Part shown: one piece after another, positions 10,073 through 17,612 of the stretch | Layout of the letters: each line of letters starts with the position of its first letter | How positions within the stretch are numbered: the first letter of the stretch is position 1 | Assembly (NCBI GenBank): GCA_945875545.1 | Contig: CAMCKZ010000001.1 | Coordinates: forward strand, 37,979-101,978 | Direction: 5' to 3' | DNA length: 64,000 nt | Source of the DNA: Polyangium aurulentum | GTDB taxonomy: Bacteria > Myxococcota_A > Polyangia > Polyangiales > Polyangiaceae | Position numbers and translations under genes: made by a program | Notes under the pieces: generated by a model | Told to the model about the DNA's origin: nothing | The model's input: only the letters and a program-made list of their open reading frames with translations | Databases searched by the model: none

Positions 10073-10194
10073 TCGCCACACCCTAAGTCGCCCTCACGAC
10101 GGAGGCAACTGACTGACCACGCATGGAAGTTCGCGCGCCTGCCGACGCGCAAATCTCTTGAAAATATGCTGAACAAGATGCAAACGCCCGGGGC

Positions 10195-10638
10195 CTAGGG
10201 CTCGTGCCTTGTCGCGTCGGAGAACGGAACCTCCACGGCCCATCGATCGCCCTCGCGCACCAAATTGAGTTTGCCGTGCTCGAGCGATTCGTTGGCGCCG
10301 AAGACCTCCACCACCGCACGGTCTCCGCGCAGCTCCGTCTTCGTTCGCACGACCTCAAAGCGCGCAAAAATAAAAGCGTCCGCGATGAGTTCAACGCTCT
10401 CCACGCGTCGCCCAAGAATGACCGAAGCCCGCTTCGCGCGGTCGTCGAGATCGCGGCGCGAGGAAGCCGGCAACGCCCCGAGCGCGCGCCTCGCCCGCAC
10501 CAAATCTTCGTCGGCGTGACGCAAATCTTGAAGCAGATCGGTCACGGTGCGCCCGGGGTCGGGCGACTCCGCGCGGCATCCCAAGACCCCCGCGAAGGCA
10601 AGAGCGAAAACGGGGCGAAGCAACCGAAAAAACGTCAC
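10195..10638 (-). CDS. Small lipoprotein, unknown function
   Basis: 147 residues with a short N-terminal signal ending in the lipobox-like FAGVLGC, so the Cys is the predicted lipidation site. The mature part is helical and charged (LLQDLRHADEDLVRARRALG), then a small beta region. It resembles a DUF4878/SnoaL-like fold in pattern only; no family is assigned. The GTG start at 10638 sits right where transcription should begin from the promoter at 10645-10674, so the mRNA may be leaderless. It divides upstream DNA with the divergent methyltransferase gene. Confidence 0.65.
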   Translation of the reverse strand: MTFFRLLRPVFALAFAGVLGCRAESPDPGRTVTDLLQDLRHADEDLVRARRALGALPASSRRDLDDRAKRASVILGRRVESVELIADAFIFARFEVVRTKTELRGDRAVVEVFGANESLEHGKLNLVREGDRWAVEVPFSDATRHEP

Positions 10639-10644
10639 CCCGAG

Positions 10645-10674
10645 ACTATAGAGCGTATTTCGCTATGCACACAA
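10645..10674 (-). promoter_or_regulatory. Sigma70-type promoter for the lipoprotein gene at 10195-10638
   Basis: On the minus strand TTGTGT (10674-10669) is separated by 18 bases from TATAGT (10650-10645). The expected start point, six to seven bases on, falls at or beside the GTG start codon at 10638. Confidence 0.5.
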
Positions 10675-10732
10675 TAACCATCTCGCCACTTGTGCGGCGG
10701 TTTCCCAAGATGTGCCCTTTTGCAGGCAGTAA

Positions 10733-11788
10733 TTGGCCATTTGTCGCACATGTAAATACAGTGAAGGCGTGACTTCTCGACCACTACGCCTCCATTGGAC
10801 TGGACGTCCGTCAAATTTCAGCGACGGGCGCGAAGGGCCTTCCTTGGCGCGCGCCACGGTTGCCCGGCGGTACGCCACGGCCGATGGTCGGGGCGAATTT
10901 TTCGAGGGAGACAACCTGCGAAGTCTCGATGCCCTCGTCCGCGAACGCGAGGCCTCCGTGGCCCTCGCGTATCTCGATCCGCCGTTCGACACCGGGCGCG
11001 TTTTCGAGACCCAAGGTCGCCTCGCCGCGGGCGATGGAAAAACGGTTGCTTACGATGATCGGTGGTCGGATCGCGCCGAGTGGCTTGAGGCGTTGGCGTC
11101 GCGGCTGGCGCGCATTCGCGAACTGCTCGCGCCGCATGGCTGCGTCGTCGTGCACGTGGATCCGCGTACCAGTCACTACGTAAAAGTGCTCATGGACGAA
11201 CTCTTCGGCGAAGAGAATTTCGTCAGTGAGATCATCTGGCGCTACAGGCGATGGCCAGCAAAAACGCGGAACTTTCAGCGCGTTCACGATGTCATGTTGC
11301 GTTACCGAAAAGACGCCCGGTGCGAGGGCCGGTGGAACCCCCTCTACGAAGATCTGGCGCCGTCGACGAAGGCCACATGGGGCACGCGCAAGCAACGCGC
11401 AGTCGTGGATGCAAACGGAAAACGCCTTCGTTCCACCACCGAAGACGTGGAGTCGAAGGGCGTTCCGATGGGCGACGTTTGGGATATCGGCGTTGTCGCG
11501 CCGGTTGCAAAAGAGCGCACGGGGTATCCTTCGCAGAAGCCCGAGAGTCTCCTGTCGCGGCTCATCACAAGTCTGACAGACGAGGGAGATCTGGTGCTGG
11601 ACCCTTACGCGGGCAGCGGAACGACGGCCGCCGCAGCGTGGAAACTAGGGCGACGTTTTGTGACGATGGACGCGGGAGAAGCCTCTCGCGATGTGGTTCT
11701 GGCCCGCCTTGCTGCAATCGGGGCAAATCTTCGGCATGAAGATCACCCGGAAAAAACCAGCATAAACGTAAAAGTCGCGGCTGCCTGA
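10733..11788 (+). CDS. Orphan site-specific DNA methyltransferase (N6-adenine/N4-cytosine, beta-type motif order)
   Basis: 351 residues. The catalytic motif IV DPPF is at residues 82-85 and the S-adenosylmethionine-binding motif I DPYAGSGTT at 290-298, so motif IV precedes motif I as in type III Mod and related beta-class enzymes. The text between them (EIIWRYRRWPAKTRNFQRVHD) matches the target-recognition segment seen in Mod-like enzymes. No restriction subunit or helicase is adjacent: the neighbours are a lipoprotein and a chemoreceptor. It is therefore probably a solitary regulatory methylase. The start is uncertain: TTG at 10733 or GTG at 10769. Confidence 0.85.
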   Translation: MAICRTCKYSEGVTSRPLRLHWTGRPSNFSDGREGPSLARATVARRYATADGRGEFFEGDNLRSLDALVREREASVALAYLDPPFDTGRVFETQGRLAAGDGKTVAYDDRWSDRAEWLEALASRLARIRELLAPHGCVVVHVDPRTSHYVKVLMDELFGEENFVSEIIWRYRRWPAKTRNFQRVHDVMLRYRKDARCEGRWNPLYEDLAPSTKATWGTRKQRAVVDANGKRLRSTTEDVESKGVPMGDVWDIGVVAPVAKERTGYPSQKPESLLSRLITSLTDEGDLVLDPYAGSGTTAAAAWKLGRRFVTMDAGEASRDVVLARLAAIGANLRHEDHPEKTSINVKVAAA

Positions 11789-11879
11789 GCGCAAAAGGTG
11801 AAAGTTTCTTACGGAGCGAGCCGTATGCCATCCCGTTAGGCCTATTGCCTTTCGGCACTCTCGAATCGGATGATTCGCC

Positions 11880-13802
11880 ATGACCGTTTCCGTCAAGCAA
11901 ATATACGCAGCCCTGGCCGTTATCGCGGTCGGCATTATCCCCATGTTTCTGCCCAACCGAGACGTCGGGCAGTACACGCTTGCCGTGGCCATCGTCGCCG
12001 CGATCGTGAACCTGCTGGCATCGGTGGGTGGGGCCGGGAGCGCGCCCATCGTCGAGGCGGTGCGCCGCGCGTCGAACGGAGAGCGTCCGATTGCACCTGG
12101 CGATGCGGCACCGGATGTTGCTCGAATCATTGAAGAAATTGGCACCATGGTCGACGCGCAAAAACGCCGCGACCAAGAAGGAACCCAGCGTCGCGCGGCG
12201 GTTGCTAGCCTGCCCGATGCGGTGCGCCGAGCCATGGTTGGTGAGCGCGTTGTGCCCGCAGACGAAGTGCCCACCGACGTGGCCCGTGTCTACGACGAAC
12301 TTGGCCGTTTCGTGGATGCCCGCCGCCGCGATACCGCAGAGGAGGCCGCGCGAAAGGGCGTGTACACTGTGCTCACCGAGGCCATCAAACGGGCCTGGGC
12401 AGGCGACCACACAAGCCCGCCGCAAGAGGCCCCGAACGACCTTATTCGCCTCTACGATGAGCTTCGCAACCTCGTCGATGCGCGGCGCAAAGAGGCCGCT
12501 GACCTGGCTTTGAAGAAGGCCGAGATCGATCAGAGCGAGTGGAGTGTCGAAGAGGCTGGCAAGCGTCTCGTTGAGAACATGACGGTGGCACTCACGGCCA
12601 TCGACGAAACCGGAACGGTCATTCGTGATCTCGCCGCAACGGTGCGAGAAGTGGCGTCGCACGTGGAATCGCTCACGGGCAGCGCCGACGAATCCACCAC
12701 CTCGGTGCGCGAGATTTCCGCCACAAACGATGTCGTCGTCGAGAACGTCATTGAGCTTGCGGGGTCTGTCAAAGACGGCGCCAAGCAGATGGAAGAAATG
12801 CACGCCTCGATCAAGGAGGTTGCTCGCTCCGTCGAGATGCTTTCTCAGACCGCCGAAGAGACCTCGAGCAGCATGAACGAGATGGACGTTTCCATCGCGC
12901 AAGTGCAATCGAACGCAAACGAAACCGCACGTTTGTCTGAAGAAGTGGCTCTCGACGCCGAAAAGGGCGCGGAAGCGATCCTGAAAACCCTCTCTGAGAT
13001 GTACCGCATCAAAGAGTCGTCACAGGAAGCCGTCGCGGTTATTTCGAACCTCGGCTCGCGCATCGAGGCCATCGGCCAAATCATCAACGTCATCGACGAC
13101 GTCGCCGAACAAACGAACCTTCTCGCCCTCAACGCCGCGATTATTGCCGCGCAAGCCGGTGAACAGGGCAAGGGCTTTGCGGTCGTCGCCGACGAAATCA
13201 AAGAGCTGGCGGAGCGCGCCGGTGCAAGCACGCGTGAAATCACCGACCTCGTGAAAACCGTGCAAGCCGAGTCTCGCAACGCCATCGCGGCGGTGGAGCG
13301 CGGCAATCACAACGTCGACCGCGGGGTCGAGGTTTCGAACGAAGCAGAGCGCGCGCTCAAGAAAATTCTTGAGTCCTCGCAGAAGTCCACGAACATGGTG
13401 CGGGCGATTGCGCGTGCCACCGTCGAGCAGGCAAAAGGCTCGAAACAGGTGACCGACGCCGGCGGACGCATCGCTGAAACCATGCAGCAAATTGCCGCGG
13501 CAACGCAGCAGCAAGCGCGCGCCTCCGACATCATTCTGAAGAGCTCCGACAAAATGCGCATGATTGCGTCGCACGTCGAGCGTTCGTCGCAAGAGCAGGC
13601 TCGCGGCTCCAAGCAGCTCCTCGGGGTCATCGAGCACATCTCGAACATGGTGCGCGCGCTGAACCAAAGCGAGAGAGCGCAAATGCGTTCCGGGGAACAA
13701 CTCATCGGAGCGGTCGGCCGTATCGAAGACGCCATTCGTGGCCAAGATGGCTCGTTGAAGCAGCTTATGGGGTCCGTCGAGCGGATGAAAAAAGCCCTTT
13801 AA
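11880..13802 (+). CDS. Methyl-accepting chemotaxis protein with three tandem HAMP-like repeats and no sensor domain
   Basis: 640 residues. Two membrane helices (about 8-24 and 32-47) are joined by only a few residues, so there is no periplasmic ligand domain. Three repeats with a 54-residue period follow at about 59-96, 113-150 and 167-204. Each has the plan AxRRAxxGE, a Pro-containing connector, DVARIxxELxxxVDARR, the helix-connector-helix pattern of HAMP domains. The remainder is the cytoplasmic four-helix signalling domain with the hairpin [20 protein letters not shown] (410-429). At the tip, the Glu and Arg usual in enteric receptors are Ile422 and Gln425. The protein should couple to CheA/CheW; input may come from the membrane or from partner proteins. 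No che genes lie directly beside it. Confidence 0.9.
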   Translation: MTVSVKQIYAALAVIAVGIIPMFLPNRDVGQYTLAVAIVAAIVNLLASVGGAGSAPIVEAVRRASNGERPIAPGDAAPDVARIIEEIGTMVDAQKRRDQEGTQRRAAVASLPDAVRRAMVGERVVPADEVPTDVARVYDELGRFVDARRRDTAEEAARKGVYTVLTEAIKRAWAGDHTSPPQEAPNDLIRLYDELRNLVDARRKEAADLALKKAEIDQSEWSVEEAGKRLVENMTVALTAIDETGTVIRDLAATVREVASHVESLTGSADESTTSVREISATNDVVVENVIELAGSVKDGAKQMEEMHASIKEVARSVEMLSQTAEETSSSMNEMDVSIAQVQSNANETARLSEEVALDAEKGAEAILKTLSEMYRIKESSQEAVAVISNLGSRIEAIGQIINVIDDVAEQTNLLALNAAIIAAQAGEQGKGFAVVADEIKELAERAGASTREITDLVKTVQAESRNAIAAVERGNHNVDRGVEVSNEAERALKKILESSQKSTNMVRAIARATVEQAKGSKQVTDAGGRIAETMQQIAAATQQQARASDIILKSSDKMRMIASHVERSSQEQARGSKQLLGVIEHISNMVRALNQSERAQMRSGEQLIGAVGRIEDAIRGQDGSLKQLMGSVERMKKAL

Positions 13803-13805
13803 TAT

Positions 13806-13836
13806 CCGGCTCCGGCACCGGGGTAAGGGCCGGTTT
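13806..13836 (+). terminator. Weak hairpin after the chemoreceptor gene
   Basis: CCGGCTC (13806-13812) can pair with GGGCCGG (13827-13833), with one wobble, and is followed by only three T. It lies four bases after the chemoreceptor stop. It is a possible transcription end, but a weak case. Confidence 0.25.
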
Positions 13837-14029
13837 ACGGTCGGGGAGAGCGCATGCTGCCGCTCCCCCGACGACCCCCACCAGCTTTTATGCTGACTCG
13901 CCCGCCTCCATCCGGGGTCAATGCGACTGAAAACCGCTCTAGGGCTCGCGCGTTTTGTCTTTTTGCGATGGGTCTCCGGCGTCACGTGGCGCTTGGATTG
14001 CGTTTGGATTTCGAGCACGGTGCACATGC

Positions 14030-14722
14030 ATGCAGAACGCACCAAAGCGCACGATACTGATCATCGACGATGAGGTTCAAATCGTTCTTGGACTCCGCGA
14101 CGCTCTCGAGTTCGAGGGCTTTCGTGTGGTGACAGCGGAGCTCGGACTGGTGGGTGTGGAGCTCGCCAAGAAAGAGCGCCCCGAGGCGATTCTCTTGGAT
14201 TTGATGCTCCCGGATGCCAACGGGTACCAGGCGTGTGCCCTCATTCGGGCCTTCGATCGGCGCGTGCCCATCTTGATGCTGACGGCGCGTTCCCAAGAGG
14301 GCGACAAGCTGCGTGGCTTCGAGGCGGGCGCAGACGACTACGTCACGAAGCCATTCAGTGTGAACGAGCTCATCGCGCGGTTGCGGGCGATTGTTCGGCG
14401 TACCGAGTGGCAGCCCCAGTCGCCAGAAACCACCGTCATCGGCGAGGCAACGATCAACTTTGGTGCCCAAACCTCGCGCCGAGGCGGGCTCGAAGAGCCT
14501 CTAAGTTTTTACGAGGTGGAGGTCTTGCGCTTGCTCGTCGAGAAGCAGGGGCAGGCCGTGGCCCGCGACCATATTCTCGAAAGGGTGTGGGGCCTTCAGA
14601 ACGTCGCGACGAACCGCACCGTCGACAACGTCATCGTGAAGTTGCGGAAAAAGATTGAGTCCTCCGCGGAGAAACCCCTGCATATTCTCACGGTATACGG
14701 CTTTGGCTACAAGCTCGCGTAG
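14030..14722 (+). CDS. OmpR/PhoB-family response regulator
   Basis: 230 residues. The receiver domain has acidic residues D13/D14, the phosphoacceptor D57 in LLDLMLP, T85 and K107 in DDYVTKPF, so it should be phosphorylatable. The C-terminal winged-helix DNA-binding domain ends with TVDNVIVKLRKKIE and the typical VYGFGYKL. The ATG at 14030 is chosen because the receiver begins immediately after it (KRTILIIDDE); a longer upstream reading adds only non-conserved sequence. No histidine kinase is adjacent. The start lies in a TGCA-rich stretch (GTGCACATGCATGCAG), close in sequence to the dispersed palindrome family. Confidence 0.9.
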   Translation: MQNAPKRTILIIDDEVQIVLGLRDALEFEGFRVVTAELGLVGVELAKKERPEAILLDLMLPDANGYQACALIRAFDRRVPILMLTARSQEGDKLRGFEAGADDYVTKPFSVNELIARLRAIVRRTEWQPQSPETTVIGEATINFGAQTSRRGGLEEPLSFYEVEVLRLLVEKQGQAVARDHILERVWGLQNVATNRTVDNVIVKLRKKIESSAEKPLHILTVYGFGYKLA

Positions 14723-14807
14723 GTGGATATTCGGAAGGCACGGGCGCAGCGCTGCGTCCGCGTGACCGCGGGCTCTTGTCGGCGGCACCAAAGAAACAAG
14801 AGGCAGT

Positions 14808-14884
14808 CTGCATGCACATGTTGGTGAACGGTTGCTCCCGAGGGAAGACGTTCCTCGGCCCAACAAGATGCAGAATGCATGCAG
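14808..14884. repeat. Nested inverted repeat between convergent genes
   Basis: Outer arms CTGCATGCA (14808-14816) and TGCATGCAG (14876-14884) are exact complements. GTTGG and CCAAC extend them imperfectly. Inside is CCGAGGGAA/TTCCTCGG with one bulged base. The whole 77-base element could fold into one long stem. It sits between the convergent regulator gene and msrB, has no T tract, and contains the TGYANNNTRCA site at 14869-14879. It may be a bidirectional stop or a small non-coding mobile-type element. Confidence 0.55.
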
Positions 14885-14920
14885 CTGCGCGTGTCACGAG
14901 CTGCTAGCGCACGCGGAGCG

Positions 14921-15322
14921 TTACAAGTTCTTGTCGAAGCTCAGAGACGCCGAATTGATGCAGTAACGGCGCCCGGTGGGGAGCGGGCCATCGTCGAATA
15001 CGTGGCCCAAATGGGCACCGCAGCTTGAGCACACGACCTCGGTACGGGCCATGCCGAGGGAACGGTCCACGTGTTCCTCGACGCCGCTTCCGGGGACGGT
15101 CGCCTGGAACGACGGCCAACCGCAGCCCGAGTCGAACTTGTCTGCGGAGGCAAAAAGCTCATCTCCACAGCAAATACACAGGTAACAGCCGCTTTCGTGG
15201 TGGTCCCAGTAGCGGCCCGTGAAGGCTCGCTCCGTCGCCGCCTCGCGGGTCACGGCGTACTCCATGGGGCTCAAACTTGCCCGCCACTCTTCAGGTGTTT
15301 TCTCGATTCGATGCTTGCCCAC
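14921..15322 (-). CDS. msrB: Peptide methionine (R)-S-oxide reductase MsrB
   Basis: 133 residues. Repairs methionine-R-sulfoxide in proteins, regenerated through thioredoxin. The catalytic Cys is C121 in the family motif [10 protein letters not shown]. Structural zinc cysteines are C49/C52 (CICC) and C98/C101 (CSSC). The conserved GCGWPSF block is present. The start chosen is the GTG at 15322 because GGGAGG lies five bases upstream and the protein then begins at the usual position; a TTG 57 bases upstream would add a non-conserved extension. Predicted cytoplasmic. Confidence 0.95.
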   Translation of the reverse strand: MGKHRIEKTPEEWRASLSPMEYAVTREAATERAFTGRYWDHHESGCYLCICCGDELFASADKFDSGCGWPSFQATVPGSGVEEHVDRSLGMARTEVVCSSCGAHLGHVFDDGPLPTGRRYCINSASLSFDKNL

Positions 15323-15449
15323 GTGTGCCTCCCACGACCTGCGATTGTGCTTTTCGGTGACTATTTTGAGATTGGGCAAATTGTGCCGAACTGAGGTCTT
15401 CTCAGACGCCCGTTACCCTGGCACACTGATGTCTCCCATAAGGAATGCC

Positions 15450-15821
15450 ATGCATAAAGTCCTCGTCGTTGACGACAGCATTACGGTAGCCCGCCAGCTC
15501 CAGAGAATTCTCGAAGGCAGCGGCGATCTTCAGTTCGTCGGGCACGCCAAGAATGGCGCTGAAGCTCTCAAGATGAAGGCGACGGAAAACCCAGACATCG
15601 TCTGCATGGATATGTCCATGCCGATCATGGACGGCGTCCAGACCCTTCGCGCGATGATTGCGAAAGACCCGAACGCCAAGATTGTGATGATTTCTTCGCT
15701 TGCGGGCGTCGGAGACAAGTTCACCGAGGTCATCAAGCTGGGGGCCAAGAACGTCCTCTCGAAGCCTTTCGAGGCCGAGCAAGTTCTTTCGACGCTCAGG
15801 GCCGTTCTCGCGGCCGGCTGA
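15450..15821 (+). CDS. Stand-alone CheY-like receiver protein
   Basis: 123 residues forming a single receiver domain with no output domain. Key residues are D8/D9, the phosphoacceptor D54 in VCMDMSMPIMDG, S82 and K105. The start ATG at 15450 has AAGGA five bases upstream. It is followed after 169 bases by a CheX-like protein, so the pair looks like a chemotaxis-type signalling module (phospho-receiver plus phosphatase). The kinase is not in the window. Confidence 0.85.
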   Translation: MHKVLVVDDSITVARQLQRILEGSGDLQFVGHAKNGAEALKMKATENPDIVCMDMSMPIMDGVQTLRAMIAKDPNAKIVMISSLAGVGDKFTEVIKLGAKNVLSKPFEAEQVLSTLRAVLAAG

Positions 15822-15860
15822 AACGGGCCGAAGGTTCGACCCCTGGCGTGTACGGCAAGG

Positions 15861-15916
15861 GTTGGCCCCATTGGCCCCGGTTGGCCCCGGTTGGCCTTGA
15901 TTGGCCCCGGTTGGCA
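15861..15916. repeat. Short tandem repeat, core TTGGCCCC
   Basis: Six imperfect copies of a 10-12 base unit with core TTGGCCCC (variants TTGGCCTT and TTGGCAGG) lie between the cheY-like and cheX-like genes. No longer element is visible in this 169-base gap. Confidence 0.8.
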
Positions 15917-15990
15917 GGGGTGTTTGGTGTGGTTCTCCGACACGCGCGTCTCCATTTCCGTCTGGGTAGCCCGGCAACAAGGGGTGGTTC

Positions 15991-16857
15991 ATGGCAGTCA
16001 AATTCTTCGGCCAATTCCTTGTGGAACAGCGCGTGGTCTCGGCCGAGCAAATCCTTGCGGCCATCAAGCTTCAAGAGTCGCGCAACCTGAAATTCGGCGA
16101 CATGGCCGTCTTCCTTGGGTTCCTCTCGGAGCGCCAGATGGAGCTCGCTCATCGTGCTCAGCGCCGCGAAGATTTGCCCTTGGGTGACATGCTCGTGAAG
16201 CTTGGTTTTCTCACCAACTTTCAGCGAGAAGCGGTGCTGGCGCGGCAGAAGTCGCAGCACCTGTTCATTGGTGAGGCGCTCGTAGAACTCGCGGTGCTCG
16301 ACCACACCAAGCTCGGGTATTACCTAAACGAGTTTAAGCTCGACCAAGCCGCATACATTACCGACGACATCGACATGCCGGAGGATGTTCCCCATCGGGA
16401 CTTCTGTGTTTTCTGCGCAGACATTACCTACAAGCTGCTCACGCGCATGGCGGGCGTGCGGCACCGGCCCGTTCCGGCGCAAATAGTCGACGCCCTCGAG
16501 GGCAACGACGTCGTCGTGACCATGAGCTTGGTCGGCAGTGTCAACGCGATGTTTATTGTCTCGGTGTCGCGCGAGATCATGAACGCCCTGGCGCGCTCGG
16601 TTCTCGAGATCGACGACGTGGGTCCGGAGCCCGACGAAGTGCTGATCGACACGGTGAAAGAGTTCGCCAACGTCGTCATCGGCAACGTCGTCGCGAAGGC
16701 CCAAATCAAGGGTTACAAAGTCGACATCGTTCCGCCAGAATTGCTTGAGGTTGGCGATGGCCTCATCGCCGTTCCGGGGAATATGGTCGGCGTTTATTTC
16801 CCCGTGGTCGTTCCAAACGGATCGCGATGCGAATTTGCTCTATTCGTCACGCCGTGA
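15991..16857 (+). CDS. CheX/CheC-type phosphatase-like protein with N-terminal MshEN-like helices
   Basis: 288 residues. The first about 115 residues are helical repeats of the kind GQFLVEQRVVSAEQILAAI, resembling the MshEN/GspE N-terminal domain that often binds c-di-GMP. The C-terminal half (about 130-288) fits the CheX fold: a central helix EVLIDTVKEFANVVIGNVVA, with the E-x2-N pattern of CheX/CheC phosphatases (here E followed by FANVV), and a final beta hairpin. Together with the receiver protein just upstream it probably dephosphorylates a CheY. Domain calls are by pattern and are moderately certain. The next gene starts inside its stop codon. Confidence 0.7.
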   Translation: MAVKFFGQFLVEQRVVSAEQILAAIKLQESRNLKFGDMAVFLGFLSERQMELAHRAQRREDLPLGDMLVKLGFLTNFQREAVLARQKSQHLFIGEALVELAVLDHTKLGYYLNEFKLDQAAYITDDIDMPEDVPHRDFCVFCADITYKLLTRMAGVRHRPVPAQIVDALEGNDVVVTMSLVGSVNAMFIVSVSREIMNALARSVLEIDDVGPEPDEVLIDTVKEFANVVIGNVVAKAQIKGYKVDIVPPELLEVGDGLIAVPGNMVGVYFPVVVPNGSRCEFALFVTP

Positions 16858-17534
16858 AGCTCATTACCAAAGTGGCGCGCCTTGACGCGCCCGTTCCTTC
16901 GCGTGTTTTGGCCCGCGCTCTTGTCGGCGTCGTCATGTTGGCTCTCTCTTCGTCCGTAGCGGCCAGCGCTGGGCCTGCGGGGGGGGTAGGCGAGGCGCTC
17001 GTTCCGGGCGCAGTGTTGCCGGCTTCGGAGGCCGCGGCGGGCGTAGCGGGGGCCGCGGGGGCGGCGGGCGGGCACGGTGCGTCAGCCGGCCATCCGGACA
17101 CCGCGGCGGACGACGGGGCGTTCGTCCAGGGGGAAAAATCCGTTGAAGCGCGGGTGCTTGCGCCCTGTTGCTGGAACCAAACCCTCGACGTGCACGAAAG
17201 CGATCTCGCGCGCGAGCTCCGTCGTGAGATTAGGGCCCGGCTTCGCGCCGGTGAAACGGTCGATGGAATTGAGGCGTCGTTCGTCGAGCGGTACGGCGAG
17301 CGCGTGCGCGCGGCACCGGCAGACGAACGCGTGGGTGCCCTTCTTGGGGTTGGTGTTTTGGCGATGGCCGTCGTGGCCGGATGGGTCCTCCGGCGTTCGT
17401 TCGCGTCCATGGGGGCGGGGGCGGGCACCGGGGCGCGCGTGGGCGCGGGGCCTGTGGTGACGACGACGCGCGACGAATGGGACGAGCGTCTCGACGAGGA
17501 GCTTCAGCGACGGCGCGAACAAATGCGTGCATAG
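16854..17534 (+). CDS. CcmH-like cytochrome c biogenesis protein with CC motif
   Basis: 226 residues from the GTG that overlaps the previous stop (GTGA); an ATG at 16827 is the alternative. A hydrophobic N-terminal signal (ARALVGVVMLALSSSVAASA) and an Ala/Gly-rich linker precede the CcmH-type domain: APCCWNQTLDVHESDLAREL, then RRXIRARLRAGE and FVERYGERV, matching the CcmH three-helix pattern. A membrane helix lies near 165-180. Classical CcmH has LRCxxCQ; here the two Cys are adjacent (CC), which is thought to be common in this phylum (from memory). The role would be apocytochrome thiol reduction before heme attachment. No other ccm gene is nearby. Confidence 0.65.
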   Translation: MKLITKVARLDAPVPSRVLARALVGVVMLALSSSVAASAGPAGGVGEALVPGAVLPASEAAAGVAGAAGAAGGHGASAGHPDTAADDGAFVQGEKSVEARVLAPCCWNQTLDVHESDLARELRREIRARLRAGETVDGIEASFVERYGERVRAAPADERVGALLGVGVLAMAVVAGWVLRRSFASMGAGAGTGARVGAGPVVTTTRDEWDERLDEELQRRREQMRA

Positions 17535-17560
17535 TGCACGCCGTGTGCATGTAGAATACA
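17528..17560. repeat. Pair of TGYANNNTRCA palindromes, 22 bp apart
   Basis: TGCATAGTGCA (17528-17538) and TGTAGAATACA (17550-17560) start exactly 22 bases apart, about two helical turns. The first overlaps the stop codon of the CcmH-like gene. They lie between convergent genes and may bind a protein on one face of the helix. The rest of the 78-base gap shows nothing. Confidence 0.6.
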
Positions 17561-17612
17561 ACGGTGCGGAGCGCCCTCCCGCGAAGGCAAATGTGCCGCG
17601 GGAGGCGAACCG

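Noticed and set aside
10733..11788. Methyltransferase as part of a restriction or BREX-type defence system
   Set aside because: No restriction, helicase, phosphatase or protease partner adjacent; neighbours are a lipoprotein and a chemoreceptor.
11565..12908. Long minus-strand frame opposite the chemoreceptor
   Set aside because: His/Asp/Gly-rich composition typical of antisense frames; the plus strand has an intact MCP.
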